Of a stretch of 64,000 nucleotides of DNA, positions 11,631 to 22,160 are shown piece by piece. The stretch is taken from NCBI GenBank assembly GCA_907164885.2, contig OU015496.1:108720707-108784706 (forward strand). The letters run 5' to 3'. Source of the stretch: Dolomedes plantarius. Taxonomy: Eukaryota; Arthropoda; Arachnida; Araneae; Dolomedidae. Below the pieces are notes generated by a model. That model searched no databases, had not been told where the DNA came from, and saw only the letters and a program-made list of their open reading frames with translations. A program made the translations under genes and the position numbers. Numbering within the stretch: the first letter of the stretch is position 1; each line of letters starts with the position of its first letter.

Positions 11631-13287
11631 TGGCTCCCAAAAGTGTTCGTACACTTACGATTTTCAATGAAATATAGGTCTATCCATTGATTAAAATGAA
11701 TATTTCAGAATGGGTATTTAATAATAAGATCTATAATATATTCTTAACAAAACTACATGAAATATTTTGAAAACATAGTAAAACTTTATTTTTAAGAAAC
11801 CAATAATCCAAAAGTAACAAAAACCTTTATCTCACAAAAGTCATCGTACACTTGCAAAAAATCTCTACATATTAGTAAATATTCTAATTTTTCGTTAAAT
11901 TAATATTTAGTAGGATATCCTTTAGCATCCACAACAGCTTTTAAACGTCTGTGAATAGATTCTTTAGTTCTTTTGTAATTTTTGCATCAATGTTCATCCT
12001 TTCTTCCATCATAATTATTTTTAGTTCGCTTTTCGTGTGAATGTCGTGTTTTCGTACTCGAACCTCCAGTTCTCTCCGAATATGTTCTAAACTATATGGT
12101 TTAAAACTGGCGATTGAGGTGGTGTTTTCAAAACTTGTGGACAATTATAGAGACACCAGATGCGAACGTTGAGAGCCGTGTGCTTAGGATCGTTATCTTG
12201 ATAAAAAACAAAGTTGTTTCCAATACCCAAATTTTGAACTGATAATTTTCAATTGTCTCTTAAAATATTTATAAAAACAGCATGATTTATTATGCCATCA
12301 ATAAATAACAAATTTCTTAGTCCTGATGCTGACATGCACCCCCACACAAGGATACCTCTACCGGCGTGCTTAACTGTTCCTACTAAGTTCTTGGGATTAA
12401 GTTCCTCATTTTTTTTTCTTCTCCATATAATTATACGCCCATCAGCACCAAAAATATTCATCGGCAAATAAGACATTATTTCAATAGGTTTGGGGCTTAT
12501 TTATCATTGATAGTGCGAAGGAAAGCCTAAACTTTCTGTTTTTCTCACTCACAAAAATTTTTCTATGGGCAGAACGCCCATGTCATCCAGCGGTTCTGAG
12601 AACTCGTCAAAAAATTTCAGGTGAAATTGAAGTAGAAAATGTTTCATTGAATTCTGCAGAAACTTATACAGCACTCAAACGTGAATTTTTCACAAATTTT
12701 CTAATTATAAATCTCTGATCACGTTTTGTTAACTTTGCCGGACGGCCTTTTCTTACCTTGTTTTCGATCCAATTTTCTTCTTTAAAGCGTTTTTTCACAT
12801 ACTGCACAGTAGAATGGGATAAATTAAGTAATTTAGCAATATTCCGAACTGATTTACCACTACTATGATGAAAAATAATCAATTTTCGAATGTTGTTTGT
12901 TGTTTCTTTACGACTACGAGCCATTTTTAAATAATAAATAGAATATTACGGAGTAGGCAAGCAAAAATTAAAGCCAAACGATATTTTAAATGCCACCACA
13001 ATTCAAAAATAAAAATAAAGCGCCATACGATAATTTTAATTATGAATTTATCCGAAAACATTTCAGTGTACGATGACTTTTGTGAGATAAAGTTTTTGTT
13101 ACTTTTTGATGACTGGTTTCTTAAAAATAAAGTTTTACTATGTTTTCAAAATATTTCATGTAGTTTTGTTAAGAATAGATATAGATCTTATTATTAAATA
13201 CCCATTCTGAAATATTCATTTTAATTAACGGATAGACCCCTATTTCATTGAAATTCGTGAGTGTACGAACACTTTTGGGAGCCACTG
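11628..13287 (-). mobile_element. Tc1-like element with long inverted repeats
   Basis: The ends are CAGTGGCTCCCAAAAGTG and its inverse CACTTTTGGGAGCCACTG, with TA on each side (11626-11627, 13288-13289). The inverted repeats extend for about 230 bp, including GAATGGGTATTTAATAATAAG and the repeated 'CTCACAAAAGTCATCGTACAC' motif at their inner edges, an IR/DR-type arrangement. Total length is 1660 bp and the dead transposase lies on the minus strand. Confidence 0.92.
11900..12924 (-). pseudogene. Dead Tc1 transposase (DD34E type)
   Basis: The start MARSRKETTNNIRKLI at 12924 is followed by a helix-turn-helix segment (SVRNIAKLLNLSHSTVQYV) and a KGRPAKLT linker. A second frame (12476-12249) holds FGADGRIIIWR, NPKNLVGTVKH and VWGCMSASG. 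Near 12200 the catalytic block YQDNDPKHT is visible, followed by TPPQSP, and the last part is RKHDIHTKSELKIIMMEE ending in GYPTKY at 11900. Several frameshifts and stops are present, and the third catalytic glutamate (expected 34 residues after the QDN aspartate) is lost. Residue order and spacing fit classical Tc1. Confidence 0.88.
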
Positions 13288-13289
13288 TA

Positions 13290-13670
13290 TATACCCAACA
13301 AACGCAGAGGCATCGGGCCGGGATCGGAAGGTTCCGGTGTCCCGATTTCTCCACTGCCGGGTCGGCACATTAGGTCAGTATCGTTTCCGTCACGGCTGTG
13401 TCCTCTCGCCCGCGACTACCCCGTCGAGTGCTGGGCCGCTTCCGGTAGGAATCGAGCCATCGTTCATCCGACTGCGAACCGTTAGGCAGCCGCGAGTAAG
13501 CCATCGATGCGGACAGATAGCCGGAGCGTAACCGGAGGTTGACGGGCCGGTTACGGGAGCAATAATTGTTGTCGACATACCGTCATCTACCCATCTCGTA
13601 AACAGCAATGTGCCGTAGGTCCGGGCATCATGCCAGCATTCTACCAGAATCGGACCGCCGGCATTTTTTC
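13290..13670. other. GC-rich island 1
   Basis: The stretch is clearly richer in G and C than its surroundings and lies directly behind the Tc1/microsatellite junction. It has many CG dinucleotides. Overlapping open frames exist on both strands (13261-13485, 13337-13531, 13390-13608) as expected from GC-rich sequence; none resembles a protein I know. It may be a fragment of an unidentified repeat or transferred DNA. Confidence 0.5.
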
Positions 13671-14583
13671 AAAGTTTTGCGTAGGACCCTTTCGTTTATA
13701 TGCTTATTTTTATTATTTATTACATTGACGAATAACCTCTGATATCAACCCTTTCACTTTTATTATTATTATTATTATTTTGCCTTCATATTTCTAGTAT
13801 TCTTTCCAGTTTTGTCTTATGTATTTTTAGGTATTACCAAATACTGATCTTTGTTATTACCTAAAAATTTGCATATGAATCACAAGTTTACTTGTTAGAA
13901 TAAAATCTCCTTTTGTATTAAGATACATTTACCCAAATTTGAAAGTTAAGATAACATTAATACCAACCATTAAAGCTAAATCATCTTTCCATTCGATCTA
14001 AGGTTCCCGTTTGTTTTTTTTAATTTAGAATGAGATATAGTATGTAAAACAGTACTACTTTAATAATTAACCCAAAAAATTTGTACTTCCCCAGTATAAA
14101 ATTTATTAACATAATTTGATAAATTTACAAACATAAATTTGATACATTCATTTTTCAAAACTTGAGTAATGTGTAGTGTGTATGATGAAATCCATCTTTG
14201 TGAGCTTATGAAAACTTGCTCAGAAGAATTTATTTAAATTATTTTTTGCTCTAGAGTTAATAAATGCTCTACAGATAAGAAAATTATTTTTTACATAGTT
14301 TTGTGAATTAAAGAATAATTCATTAAATTCTTATGTCATTTTTAAAAAATATTTTCTTTTATATTATATTGGACATTCAATATCCAACACTTGATAGTAC
14401 TATTTTTGAGAAATAGTACTATAATAGTAATATTTCTCAAAAATAGTACTATGATAGTAATATCTTCTATTGTAATTTTGAGAAATAATTATAGAAACAC
14501 ATGTTTTTAAATACAGAAAAGAGCTGGTTTAAAGTAAAAATAATTTATTTAGAAAGTACATAGCACATTTACATAATTTTTTT
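13671..14583. other. Spacer with (ATT)n and short inverted repeats
   Basis: An (ATT)n run is at 13761-13778. At 14390-14480 the words AGTACTAT, TTTTTGAGAAATA and TATTTCTCAAAAATAGTACT recur in both orientations. The first copy of a 108-bp direct repeat (14222-14330) is described separately. Confidence 0.5.
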
Positions 14584-14830
14584 CTACAAAACAGGATCCT
14601 TTCGCTGTACCTCTGGCTCCATCTTTACAGCATCTAGGGAAAAAAAAGAAAGAGAAAATCAGTTCATAAAATTATGTGAAAGGAAAATGACTCCCATCCC
14701 CTGATATAATTTATGAATCAAAAGAAGAATTTATTTAAATTATTTTTTGATGTAGAGTTAGTAAATGCTCTGCAGATAAGAAAATTATTTTTTGCATAGT
14801 TTTGTACATTAAAGGGTAATTTATTGTTGT
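14222..14830. repeat. 108-bp direct repeat flanking the last exon
   Basis: 14222-14330 and 14723-14830 share AGAAGAATTTATTTAAATTA, TAGAGTTA.TAAATGCTCT and CAGATAAGAAAATTATTTTT with only a few differences. The offset is 501 bp. The first copy lies downstream and the second just upstream (within intron 2) of the terminal exon of the small gene. Confidence 0.8.
14544..14549 (-). terminator. Poly(A) signal of the small gene
   Basis: AATAAA on the minus strand, 35 bases past the TAG stop at 14586-14584. Position and orientation suit 3'-end formation for that gene. Confidence 0.6.
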
Positions 14831-16661
14831 AAAAATAGTTGATTGTTGAAAGTAGTTGAAAAAATTCATTGTTGATAAAGTAGAATTAAATAAATCCAAT
14901 TAGGAAATATAAATTCTGAGACAGGGGTTTAAAAAAACTTGATATAAAACAGCACCCAACACATGAGTGCAGTTTTAAATCTGTTGTCATTTTATTGATA
15001 ACTACTTCCAAGAAGTAAATTCCTACCACATTTTTTTGTAAAACCAATTACATACTGTATAAACTACATCATGTAATAAATATTTACTTGATTAAATAAA
15101 TATACTAATAGAAAATAGTTATAAAATTTTTGTTAAAGAGTATTCCCCTTGTCACTAAATTTCTCTCTCTACAGTAGAAAATCCAACCATGTCGATTAAT
15201 TTGTTATTATAGATATAAATAAAATAGGGTAGATTGCCTTGATAAGAGTACAATAATAAGTTTTTAATGTTGAACATAATTTCAGATCAACATTGAAAGC
15301 TGAATCAGAGACTTGTCTAGAATGACACACTTCTGTTAGAATTTTTAAAAATTATAGCATGAAGTTGAACATATGCAAAATGCTTGCAATGCTGGATATA
15401 TTATATTAAAAACATAAATAATGTTGTAAATTTAAAAAAGTTTCTATGTTATATTATAGCTGTTTTATGGATGAAGTTCTATGTAATGTAATATAAGAAA
15501 TTGTAAGTAATTAAGAATGTCTGTTAAGTAATATTATGTTTATATAAAGGTTTAATATATGGTAATTTAAAAGTTTTTTCTCCTCTCTTATGGTATGGCT
15601 CCTGTACAGTGATTCACAAAAGCTAGTTCATAACTAAAAATTTTGAAGCAAAATAGTAACTTTCTTTTTTTTATAATTTTCTGCTCTGGTTGACTGGAGG
15701 TTGGGAAAGGAACAAGAATACTTTGATAGACATAATTATTCTAAGCATTCAAATATTTACTATATAATATACTACAAAATATCATTGATTCAGAACTATA
15801 ATGAAAGGCCTTTTTTTTGGTTAATAATAAAGTCAGTTGTTCAGTCAAGAAGTCAATTCTTGTATTTGGATGATCAGAAATTTTATGTCTTAGAACATAA
15901 AGCAATTCAATTACCACATTTAATACATTTTCACCATCACTCATTACTGTTTTCATTTAATCCAAATTCTTTTAAAATGCTTTACATATTATTTATGTTA
16001 TTTGTTTTGCAAGGAAATTTATAATTATTAAATTTTGAAATCTTACAATTCTTAACAAATGCCACAATATTAATATTATTATCAATAAGTATAGATTTTA
16101 AATTACATGGTGCATATGAGAAATTCAACTGATAAAAAACTAATGAATTTTTAAGTTAAATTGTTTTAGAATAGCACGTTACCTTTTGATGCTTTCCACA
16201 ATCCTTTAAGCCAGGCTGATGTTTTGTTGATCTTTTCTACGAAGCTAAATACAAACAAAAAGATATTTGCTTTACTACAAAGTAAAATTACATATTTCAT
16301 TTAAATACAAAAGAATTTGCATAAATGTATATCTAAATTAAACAGTGTTAGAATGAAGTTTCTGGAATTTGTATAACATTTAATTACATCAATTTAACTT
16401 TTATATCATTTAATAACTGTAGGCAAGACATTTAAGATCAACTCAGTTAATCCTACCCATTCTTTTACATCAATATATGCATTAAATTTGAAACGTTGAA
16501 AATAAAAAACAATAAATTATTTTTAATAACTGCAATTAGTTGAATCACAAATCTCTAAACAATAAACAATGTTACTTACCCTTGAACTGGAGGTAACTAT
16601 GAATTTTTTCAACTATGTATCTTTTCTTGAGACCGCTATCATCGATTTCCTGTTTTGGCAT
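14584..16661 (-). CDS. Small three-exon gene of unknown function (about 61 aa)
   Basis: No long frame exists here; the gene appears only when spliced. Exon 1 (16661-16580) opens with MPKQEIDDSGLKKRYIVEKI and ends at a strong GTAAGT donor. Exon 2 (16236-16183, or from 16244) encodes TSAWLKGLWKASK and ends at GTAACG. Exon 3 (14633-14584) follows a long pyrimidine tract and CCCTAG acceptor, encodes VKMEPEVQRKDPVL and ends with TAG. Exons 2 and 3 join in frame exactly. Exons 1 and 2 join in frame only if the second of two acceptors eight bases apart is used; the first gives a stop two codons after the junction, or implies an unseen microexon. The product is charged, with no signal peptide or membrane segment. 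I do not recognise it. An AATAAA follows at 14549 and a CCAAT box lies upstream, both supporting a real host gene. Confidence 0.62.
15741..15956 (-). pseudogene. Possible P-element/THAP9-like transposase fragment
   Basis: In intron 2 of the small gene and on the same strand, an open stretch ends with HYSSESMIFCSILYSKYLNA. That resembles the 'Y-S-E-x-x-x-F-A-x-x-L-Y-x-x-S-P' segment of THAP9/P-element-like transposases. The frame stops just after it, although the following codons keep some resemblance. The evidence is a single motif, so this may be chance. Confidence 0.25.
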
Positions 16662-16685
16662 AATTTTTCTTCAATAACAAATGTC

Positions 16686-16990
16686 CTGAGGAAGAAAAAT
16701 GTTTTGTTGTTACGCCAGAAAGACGCGCAAAAATGAAAATTGACGAATCACAAGCGCGTAAAACATCGCCAACATCATAAATTGCTAACTCTCAGAGATA
16801 ACTTCTTTTAAGAGGCACCCACTAGGAGTGAAGCTACCCTAACTATGTCACGCTTTAATGTGGCAACCCGTGCAAAAGCGTTGTTCTCTACGTCGTTCAT
16901 TGGTCAACGTAGCTGCCATTCAACCTAAGTCCTGCCTTTCTTCCCCGATCTTTCAAAATTGGCGGCGAATTTAAACCAAATATCAAATTC
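16686..16990 (-). promoter_or_regulatory. Probable promoter region of the small gene
   Basis: Immediately upstream of exon 1 the base composition rises in GC and contains an inverted CCAAT box (CCAAT on the minus strand at 16903-16899) and several CG dinucleotides. A CTCAG at 16690-16686 could be an acceptor for a 5' untranslated exon. No TATA box is obvious. Confidence 0.4.
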
Positions 16991-17149
16991 GATAGCTGAA
17001 GCATTTTTACCTGTTTTATAAGCTTCTGGGAAGCTAAAAACACAGACGACGACCCCCCCCCCTTTTTTATATCAAACCACTGAGCTATTCTTACAATGAC
17101 AAAATTTTTGTTAGTTTGTCATTATAAGAAATCTTAGTCATATGAACAG
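16991..17149. other. Short spacer with C run
   Basis: A run of ten C followed by T at about 17055-17070. Otherwise unremarkable. Confidence 0.5.
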
Positions 17150-17986
17150 TATTTACAGTTTAAAGAATTCAAATCATAATGAAATACATCTAATTTTCAT
17201 CATATTAATTTTACAGTAGCATATTCTTATACACATTGGAATGAAAGAAAAACAATTTTTAATTAACGGACCATAGTTAAAACTAACAAATCACACCTAT
17301 TTAGTTCTTGTATATTTTTCAAGTTTATTCTGTTGCTAGTTTATATTGTCGTTTTCAAGTGTATATTGTTGTTTTGTTTTGTTTTGGTTCCTGATCCTTT
17401 GTAGTACACAAAAACATTCATGTTTTTCAAAAGTCCATAGTAATCACACATGGTTTCCATCACTTGTTTCACTGACACATTGAATTTTATTTCTTTTTGT
17501 TTCAAATTTTGGTATTAATGTAATTTTGTTTTGATCAATGCATGTCTCGCAGAAGTGCCCCGAACGGACAACGATGACTCGCTAACTAATTTAACAATCC
17601 CTTCTACTGCTTCAGTGTGACATGGAAAATTATTGAGGTCAATACGTTGACTCTCGTGATAGGTTCCTTAAGGAAGCAAATTTGCTTCCTTTATAAACTG
17701 CTTTAGTTTTTCATCAGAAATGCCTCTTCATAAGAGATCCTGTTACTTTAACATCATTCCATTCAATCATATCAATATAATCCTTGGTATCAAAGTTTAT
17801 ACGTTGAATTAAAAACTTTCCTTCATTTGCAGTCCTTGCTTTTAGAATCCTACGTAATCCAACCTCTCTTACATGAGTGCGATCATCTGATATCATACAA
17901 AGGAGGAATTTTCTGAAGCAGATTTTTGTCACTGGATAAGGTATAAAAGATGGCATAATAGCACTTTCAATGGCAACAACCAACAC
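17150..17986 (-). pseudogene. Inverted partial copy of a repetitive RNase H-like family gene
   Basis: On the minus strand 17986-17714 reads FRKFLLCMISDDRTHVRE, VGLRRILKART and NFDTKDYIDMIEWNDVKVTG, then continues in broken frames down to about 17150. It is the reverse complement, with substitutions, of 18577-19285. The family is highly repeated in arthropod genomes and I know it only as uncharacterised. The downstream non-coding part (ATGTGTGATTACTATGGAC, then TACTGTAAAATTAATATGAT) is duplicated too, so the repeat unit extends beyond the coding region. Confidence 0.7.
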
Positions 17987-19125
17987 TTAAACATTACTGT
18001 AATTGGATGTGATGGAACTCGCTTGAACACTGGATTGAATAATGGTGCGATTCCTTTATTGGAAAAGGAATTAAGAAGGCCACTGCAGTGGTTGATTTGT
18101 CTATTTCAAGTAAATGAACTGCCCCTACATCCTAATTAAATGTCCAAATGAATTTGGAGGAGAAATAGGTAAACTACTAGAAAACTGCTATGAACTACCA
18201 GTCATTGAATTTACACCTATTGAAAATGACATTCCATTACTAGAAATTAAGGAAGATTTACGTGTGGACCTAAAATATTTGTTATAAATGAGTAATGCAA
18301 TATCTGTTGGAAGGTGTTCTTCTGATTTGTCCATGAGAAAACCAGGAAAACTTTGTCATTCAAGATGGATTAGATTCGCAAACAGAATACTTCCCTTGTA
18401 TGCGGGAACAGAATATCCTTCAAAAAATCTCCGAATACTGACTGAGTACATTTTGAAAGTTTATGCAGCTGTTTGGTTTAACCTAAAGCTGCAAGCATCT
18501 TGTATCCATGGATCAAAGCACCTGTGGAAACTTGTAAGCTATTCACGTTACCTCCATCAGACTCTTAAAAATTTAATTCACCCAGTTATTCAAAGAAATG
18601 CATACTTTGCTGCTTCTGAAAATCTCCTCCTTTGTATGATATCAGATGATCGCAGTCACATAAGAGAGCTTGAATTAAGTCTGATTCTAAACGCAAAGGC
18701 TAAAAATGAAGGGGACATCAGAAAGTTTTTAAACCAACGTATAAATTTAGATACCAAGTATTATATTGACATGATTGAATGGAATGATGTTAAAGTAACA
18801 GGACTTCCTATGAAGAGCCATATTTCTGATGACAAACTATAGCCGTTTATAAAGGAAGCAAAAGAATCTGATCTCGAGAGTCAACGTATTGACTTCAATA
18901 ATTTTCCATGTCACACACAAACAGAAAGAAAGGATTGTTAAATTCGATACCGAGTTGTCCGTTCGTGACACTTCTGCAAGAGATGCATTGATAAAAACAA
19001 AAATACAATCTCAAAAGAAAATGCCAAAATTTCAAACAAAAAACAATTCAATGTGTCAGTGAAATAATTAATAGAAACCATGTGTGATTACTATGGACTT
19101 TTGAAAAACATAAATGTTTTTTTCA
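17987..19125 (+). pseudogene. Decayed repetitive-family gene with GCDGT core
   Basis: In order on the plus strand: IGCDGTRLNTG (18005 onward), LRRPLQWLICLFQVNELPL (to about 18130), GGEIGKLLENCYELPVIEF, then the long open stretch 18288-18842 with MRKPGKLCHSRWI.FANRI, LKVYAAVWFNLK, RNAYFAASENLLLCMISDDR and YIDMIEWNDVKVTG, then FPCHTQ at 18903-18920 and KMPKFQTKNN. This is the order of a family expanded in arthropods. The 'CDGT..NTG' and 'LQW..C..H.NELPL' blocks recall RNase H-fold transposases such as hAT, but I cannot assign a superfamily. At least two frameshifts and several stops remain. A second piece of the family lies at 62628-63104. Confidence 0.72.
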
Positions 19126-19391
19126 AAATAACGTTTTGCTTTTAAAGACATAAATCACTATTAATATTTTTCTAAATAAGTGTGATTTGTTTATTTTAAC
19201 TAATGCCCTTTAATTAAAAATTGGTTTTCTTTCATTCAATTGTGTATTATTAAGATATGCTACTGTAAAATTAATATGATGAAAATCGCGAAATTCTACA
19301 AAATCAGTTGTTCTGTAATGGCATTTAACAGTTAGAAATACTTAGAATTGTAAGTTTACTGTACAAATATCGTATTTTGAAAATTTTATTT

Positions 19392-19462
<71 letters not shown>

Positions 19463-19743
19463 TAATATACTATAAAAGAAATAAAAAAATACAAATTTTA
19501 TCACTTTTTCATAAAAATATCCATTTTGAAGCACTTTGCGGTACTTGAAAAGATTTTAGTAGAACAATAAAATTTTATTTTATATTCTTTATTCTAATCC
19601 CAAGAGGCAACTTTTGAAAACCATAGCATATTTAAATTTTAAAAAAAGTTTATTCGTTCAACCCTAGCGAACATGCACGAAGATTATCTTGAAACCGCCA
19701 ACATGCTCTGGTTTGTTATCGGTAATTCACACATTTAGCTTGA
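19126..19743. repeat. Downstream arm plus (AT)n microsatellite
   Basis: The right arm of the inverted duplication continues to about 19285 (TACTGTAAAATTAATATGAT). An (AT)n tract occupies about 19396-19459. The rest is AT-rich with no gene. Confidence 0.6.
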
Positions 19744-19747
19744 GTGG

Positions 19748-19816
19748 TTCGTAGCATGGGTGGTAGCGCTCTGGGTAACATAGCGGTGGCGGGATCGAAT
19801 CCCGCGGCTGGCATTT
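19748..19816 (+). repeat. tRNA-like sequence, probably a SINE head
   Basis: TAGCATGGGTGGTAGC resembles an A box and GCGGGATCGAATCCCGC forms a good T-arm with a B box. No partner for a 7-bp acceptor stem is present upstream, so it is unlikely to be a working tRNA. It does not share the body of the main SINE family here. Confidence 0.55.
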
Positions 19817-19819
19817 TTT

Positions 19820-20814
19820 ACCCCTCTTTATTCCCTCTCTTTCCCCTCCTTCAAGGCTGGCAAGCTGAAGTTCTTAGATTATTTCCTTCATGTTAATTAA
19901 AAAAATATATGTAATTAACATGTAGATGTTAGTCGACGGCAAAAAAAAATTTAAATGTCGTAAAAAAATATTAATACATAGGCTATTTATGGCAATATAA
20001 CCTATAAGAAAAAATATTTTGTTTTCAAATGTTAACATTTTTAAACTCTCTTGCAAACTCTCTCTGGCTGCAGAAATTCCAGGAACATGCTATCTCTTTT
20101 CTATATCTTTTACTTACAATTCTTGCTACCAATGGTGTTAGGCAAGCTCCACAAAATAAGAACTATTTTCAGAAGCAGAGGGCATAAATATGGAACCTCT
20201 CCCCACATTGGAGATCTATGTCTATATCCGTTTTAAAATCAAAATCATACCCGTCTGAAATATGTGCTTGAAAATTAGCAACTGCAAATATATTTTGGTA
20301 GCTGAGGCACTTTCTTATACATTTTAGATATAATTATAATTTGGTTACATGCACTAAATAGCATTTTATTTTTGCAGTGCAGGTAAAAACAAAAAGAGAA
20401 GAGTTTGATTAAGAAAAAATATCTTTAATATTTACTAGGAAATTCATTGTGGAAGTTGCTACGTAAATGTGTGACATCCACCGCTAAAAATAAATGAGTA
20501 GTAAAATAAGATAGACACCACTAATTCCTCTCTTTTAAATAAAGAGTGGTGCAACAAGGCTCCATTTTTAAGTAGATATTTTTAAAATTTCTCCAGTAAT
20601 AGATAAAAATTAACAATGAAACTACTTTTTGATTACCTTACACTTCTCACATAATATAATCTTTACATACCAAGAATGTTATGTGAATTTTCCTCGTAAA
20701 AGAGGTTACACAGAAATAAGAGCCATTTTTCTGAAAAGTATCTTTTGTTTAATCATCACCTTCCCTTTCAAATCCATAATTCTGATACAGATTTCTGCTA
20801 CTTATGGCTACGAA
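19820..20814. other. Spacer, no gene seen
   Basis: A pyrimidine-rich run follows the tRNA-like sequence (19820-19852). Short frames (19874-20056, 20051-20236, 20629-20889) are unrecognised. Confidence 0.45.
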
Positions 20815-21031
20815 TCGGACGTCCGATTAAGGTACGATGGAGCCATGTCGGTATCGGCGCGGTTCACATCAACACATCACAGGCCCTAAAACACGTAAAC
20901 AGCAAAGCGTTCCCCCTTCGATGGTTCGTAAACAACCCGCGAGCGGCCCGGAAAATTTCTCCCGTACTTGTCGTTCTACCGGCGCTTCCAGCACTGGCCC
21001 GATAAGCTGCCGTCAGTCCTGTGGTTGTTGC

Positions 21032-21033
<2 letters not shown>
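20815..21033. other. GC-rich island 2
   Basis: From AATCGGACGTCCGATT (a palindrome, 20811-20826) to the start of a (TA)n tract, the sequence is GC-rich with frequent CG and open on several frames, none recognisable. It resembles the island at 13290 in composition and in touching a TA tract, but shares only the short word CGTAAACAGCAA with it. Confidence 0.45.
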
Positions 21034-21074
<41 letters not shown>

Positions 21075-21165
21075 ACTTAATGACCGTTCTTACAAATAGG
21101 GTATAAAATTTCCCCTTCTAAAGAGGGAATTGGAAAAATGGGCCCCGTAAGCTAAAGGTTCAATT
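21034..21165. repeat. (TA)n tract with family B flank, copy 1
   Basis: (TA)n from about 21034 to 21070 is followed by a stretch that matches 23508-23600 after another (TA)n: ATAGGGTATAAAATTTCCCC, TTCTAAAGA, and CCCCGTAAGCTAAAGGTT. The fixed junction between TA tract and flank suggests one repeat family carrying its own TA tract. Confidence 0.7.
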
Positions 21166-22160
21166 GGCCAAACGTTCTCCTCCAATGATCGTACGAATAA
21201 ATGTAAAGCAGTTTTAGAACCCTAAATGACTGGCCATTGAAATAGAGCAATGAAAAATTTTTCGTAATTTTGCACCAAAACAGCAGTTTCAGCGTAGACA
21301 GATACCTTAAACAGTAAAAATATTTTAATAATATTACCACTGCATGGTTAAATATTTGATAGCGCATATTTAATAGTCCATCATAGTTGACTTTTTTTAT
21401 CTATTGAGATACAATATGCATTTGCATCCAACTTTCATAATTTTTTAATAAGATCTGCTTCAACATTTACTCCCCAAAATAATCATTACATAGTTTATTT
21501 TTGGATCCTCACATGGACATTTATAGAGACTTATTCATCTATATCGACCGCAGTTAATAGAGGTAAGAAGGTTCCTTAATTAGGTTACGTAGTCAAAAGA
21601 AACGAAACGTTCGGTAAACGCAGTTCATCATTAAATAAATGGATGGCCACATTCCGTATTATGGTGGGAAAAGGTAAAGATGAGAGAATCGTGGTAAAAT
21701 GTAGTTAGATTTTTCCCCGGACGCGGAATAATAAAGTAAAAAGAAGTTTTCTAGTCAATGCCGTGTATATAACGAAATCCCTAACCATGTTATGATGACG
21801 CATATTCTCAGAAAAATTAAAAATATACCAACTTTTCGAAAGTGACTGTCTAATAGAGATGGGATTTTATTTAACAGAGATACGTGTTATGCTTATAATA
21901 GTTTATTATAGTTTTAAATGTGGCTTATAATAGTTTATTAATATTATTTTCAGATTTTTTTTTATAGTTAGCAAATCATTTCTTTCCCTTAAAAATTTCA
22001 ATACAAAATTTTTCAAAATTACACCCCAAAAAGGATGCTGTAAAATCCTATTTTCTTTTAAAAATGTTTAGGTATTCATCAAGGAAATTAAACATGGTGA
22101 CAAAAAATGGAATTATTGTTAATTTTGAGAAGAAGGAATAGACTATTTATAAATGCTTAA
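21166..22160. other. AT-rich spacer, no gene seen
   Basis: I find no recognisable coding sequence, tRNA-like motif or terminal repeat. Confidence 0.45.

Noticed and set aside
13261..13608. Overlapping frames in GC-rich island 1
   Set aside because: Open on both strands because of GC richness; no motif or codon pattern supports one over another.
15701..16024. 107-codon plus-strand frame
   Set aside because: It lies in intron 2 of the minus-strand gene, has AT-rich composition typical of chance frames, and overlaps the opposite frame that shows weak transposase similarity.
19748..19816. Functional tRNA gene
   Set aside because: A good T-arm is present but no acceptor stem can be formed; it is better explained as a SINE head.
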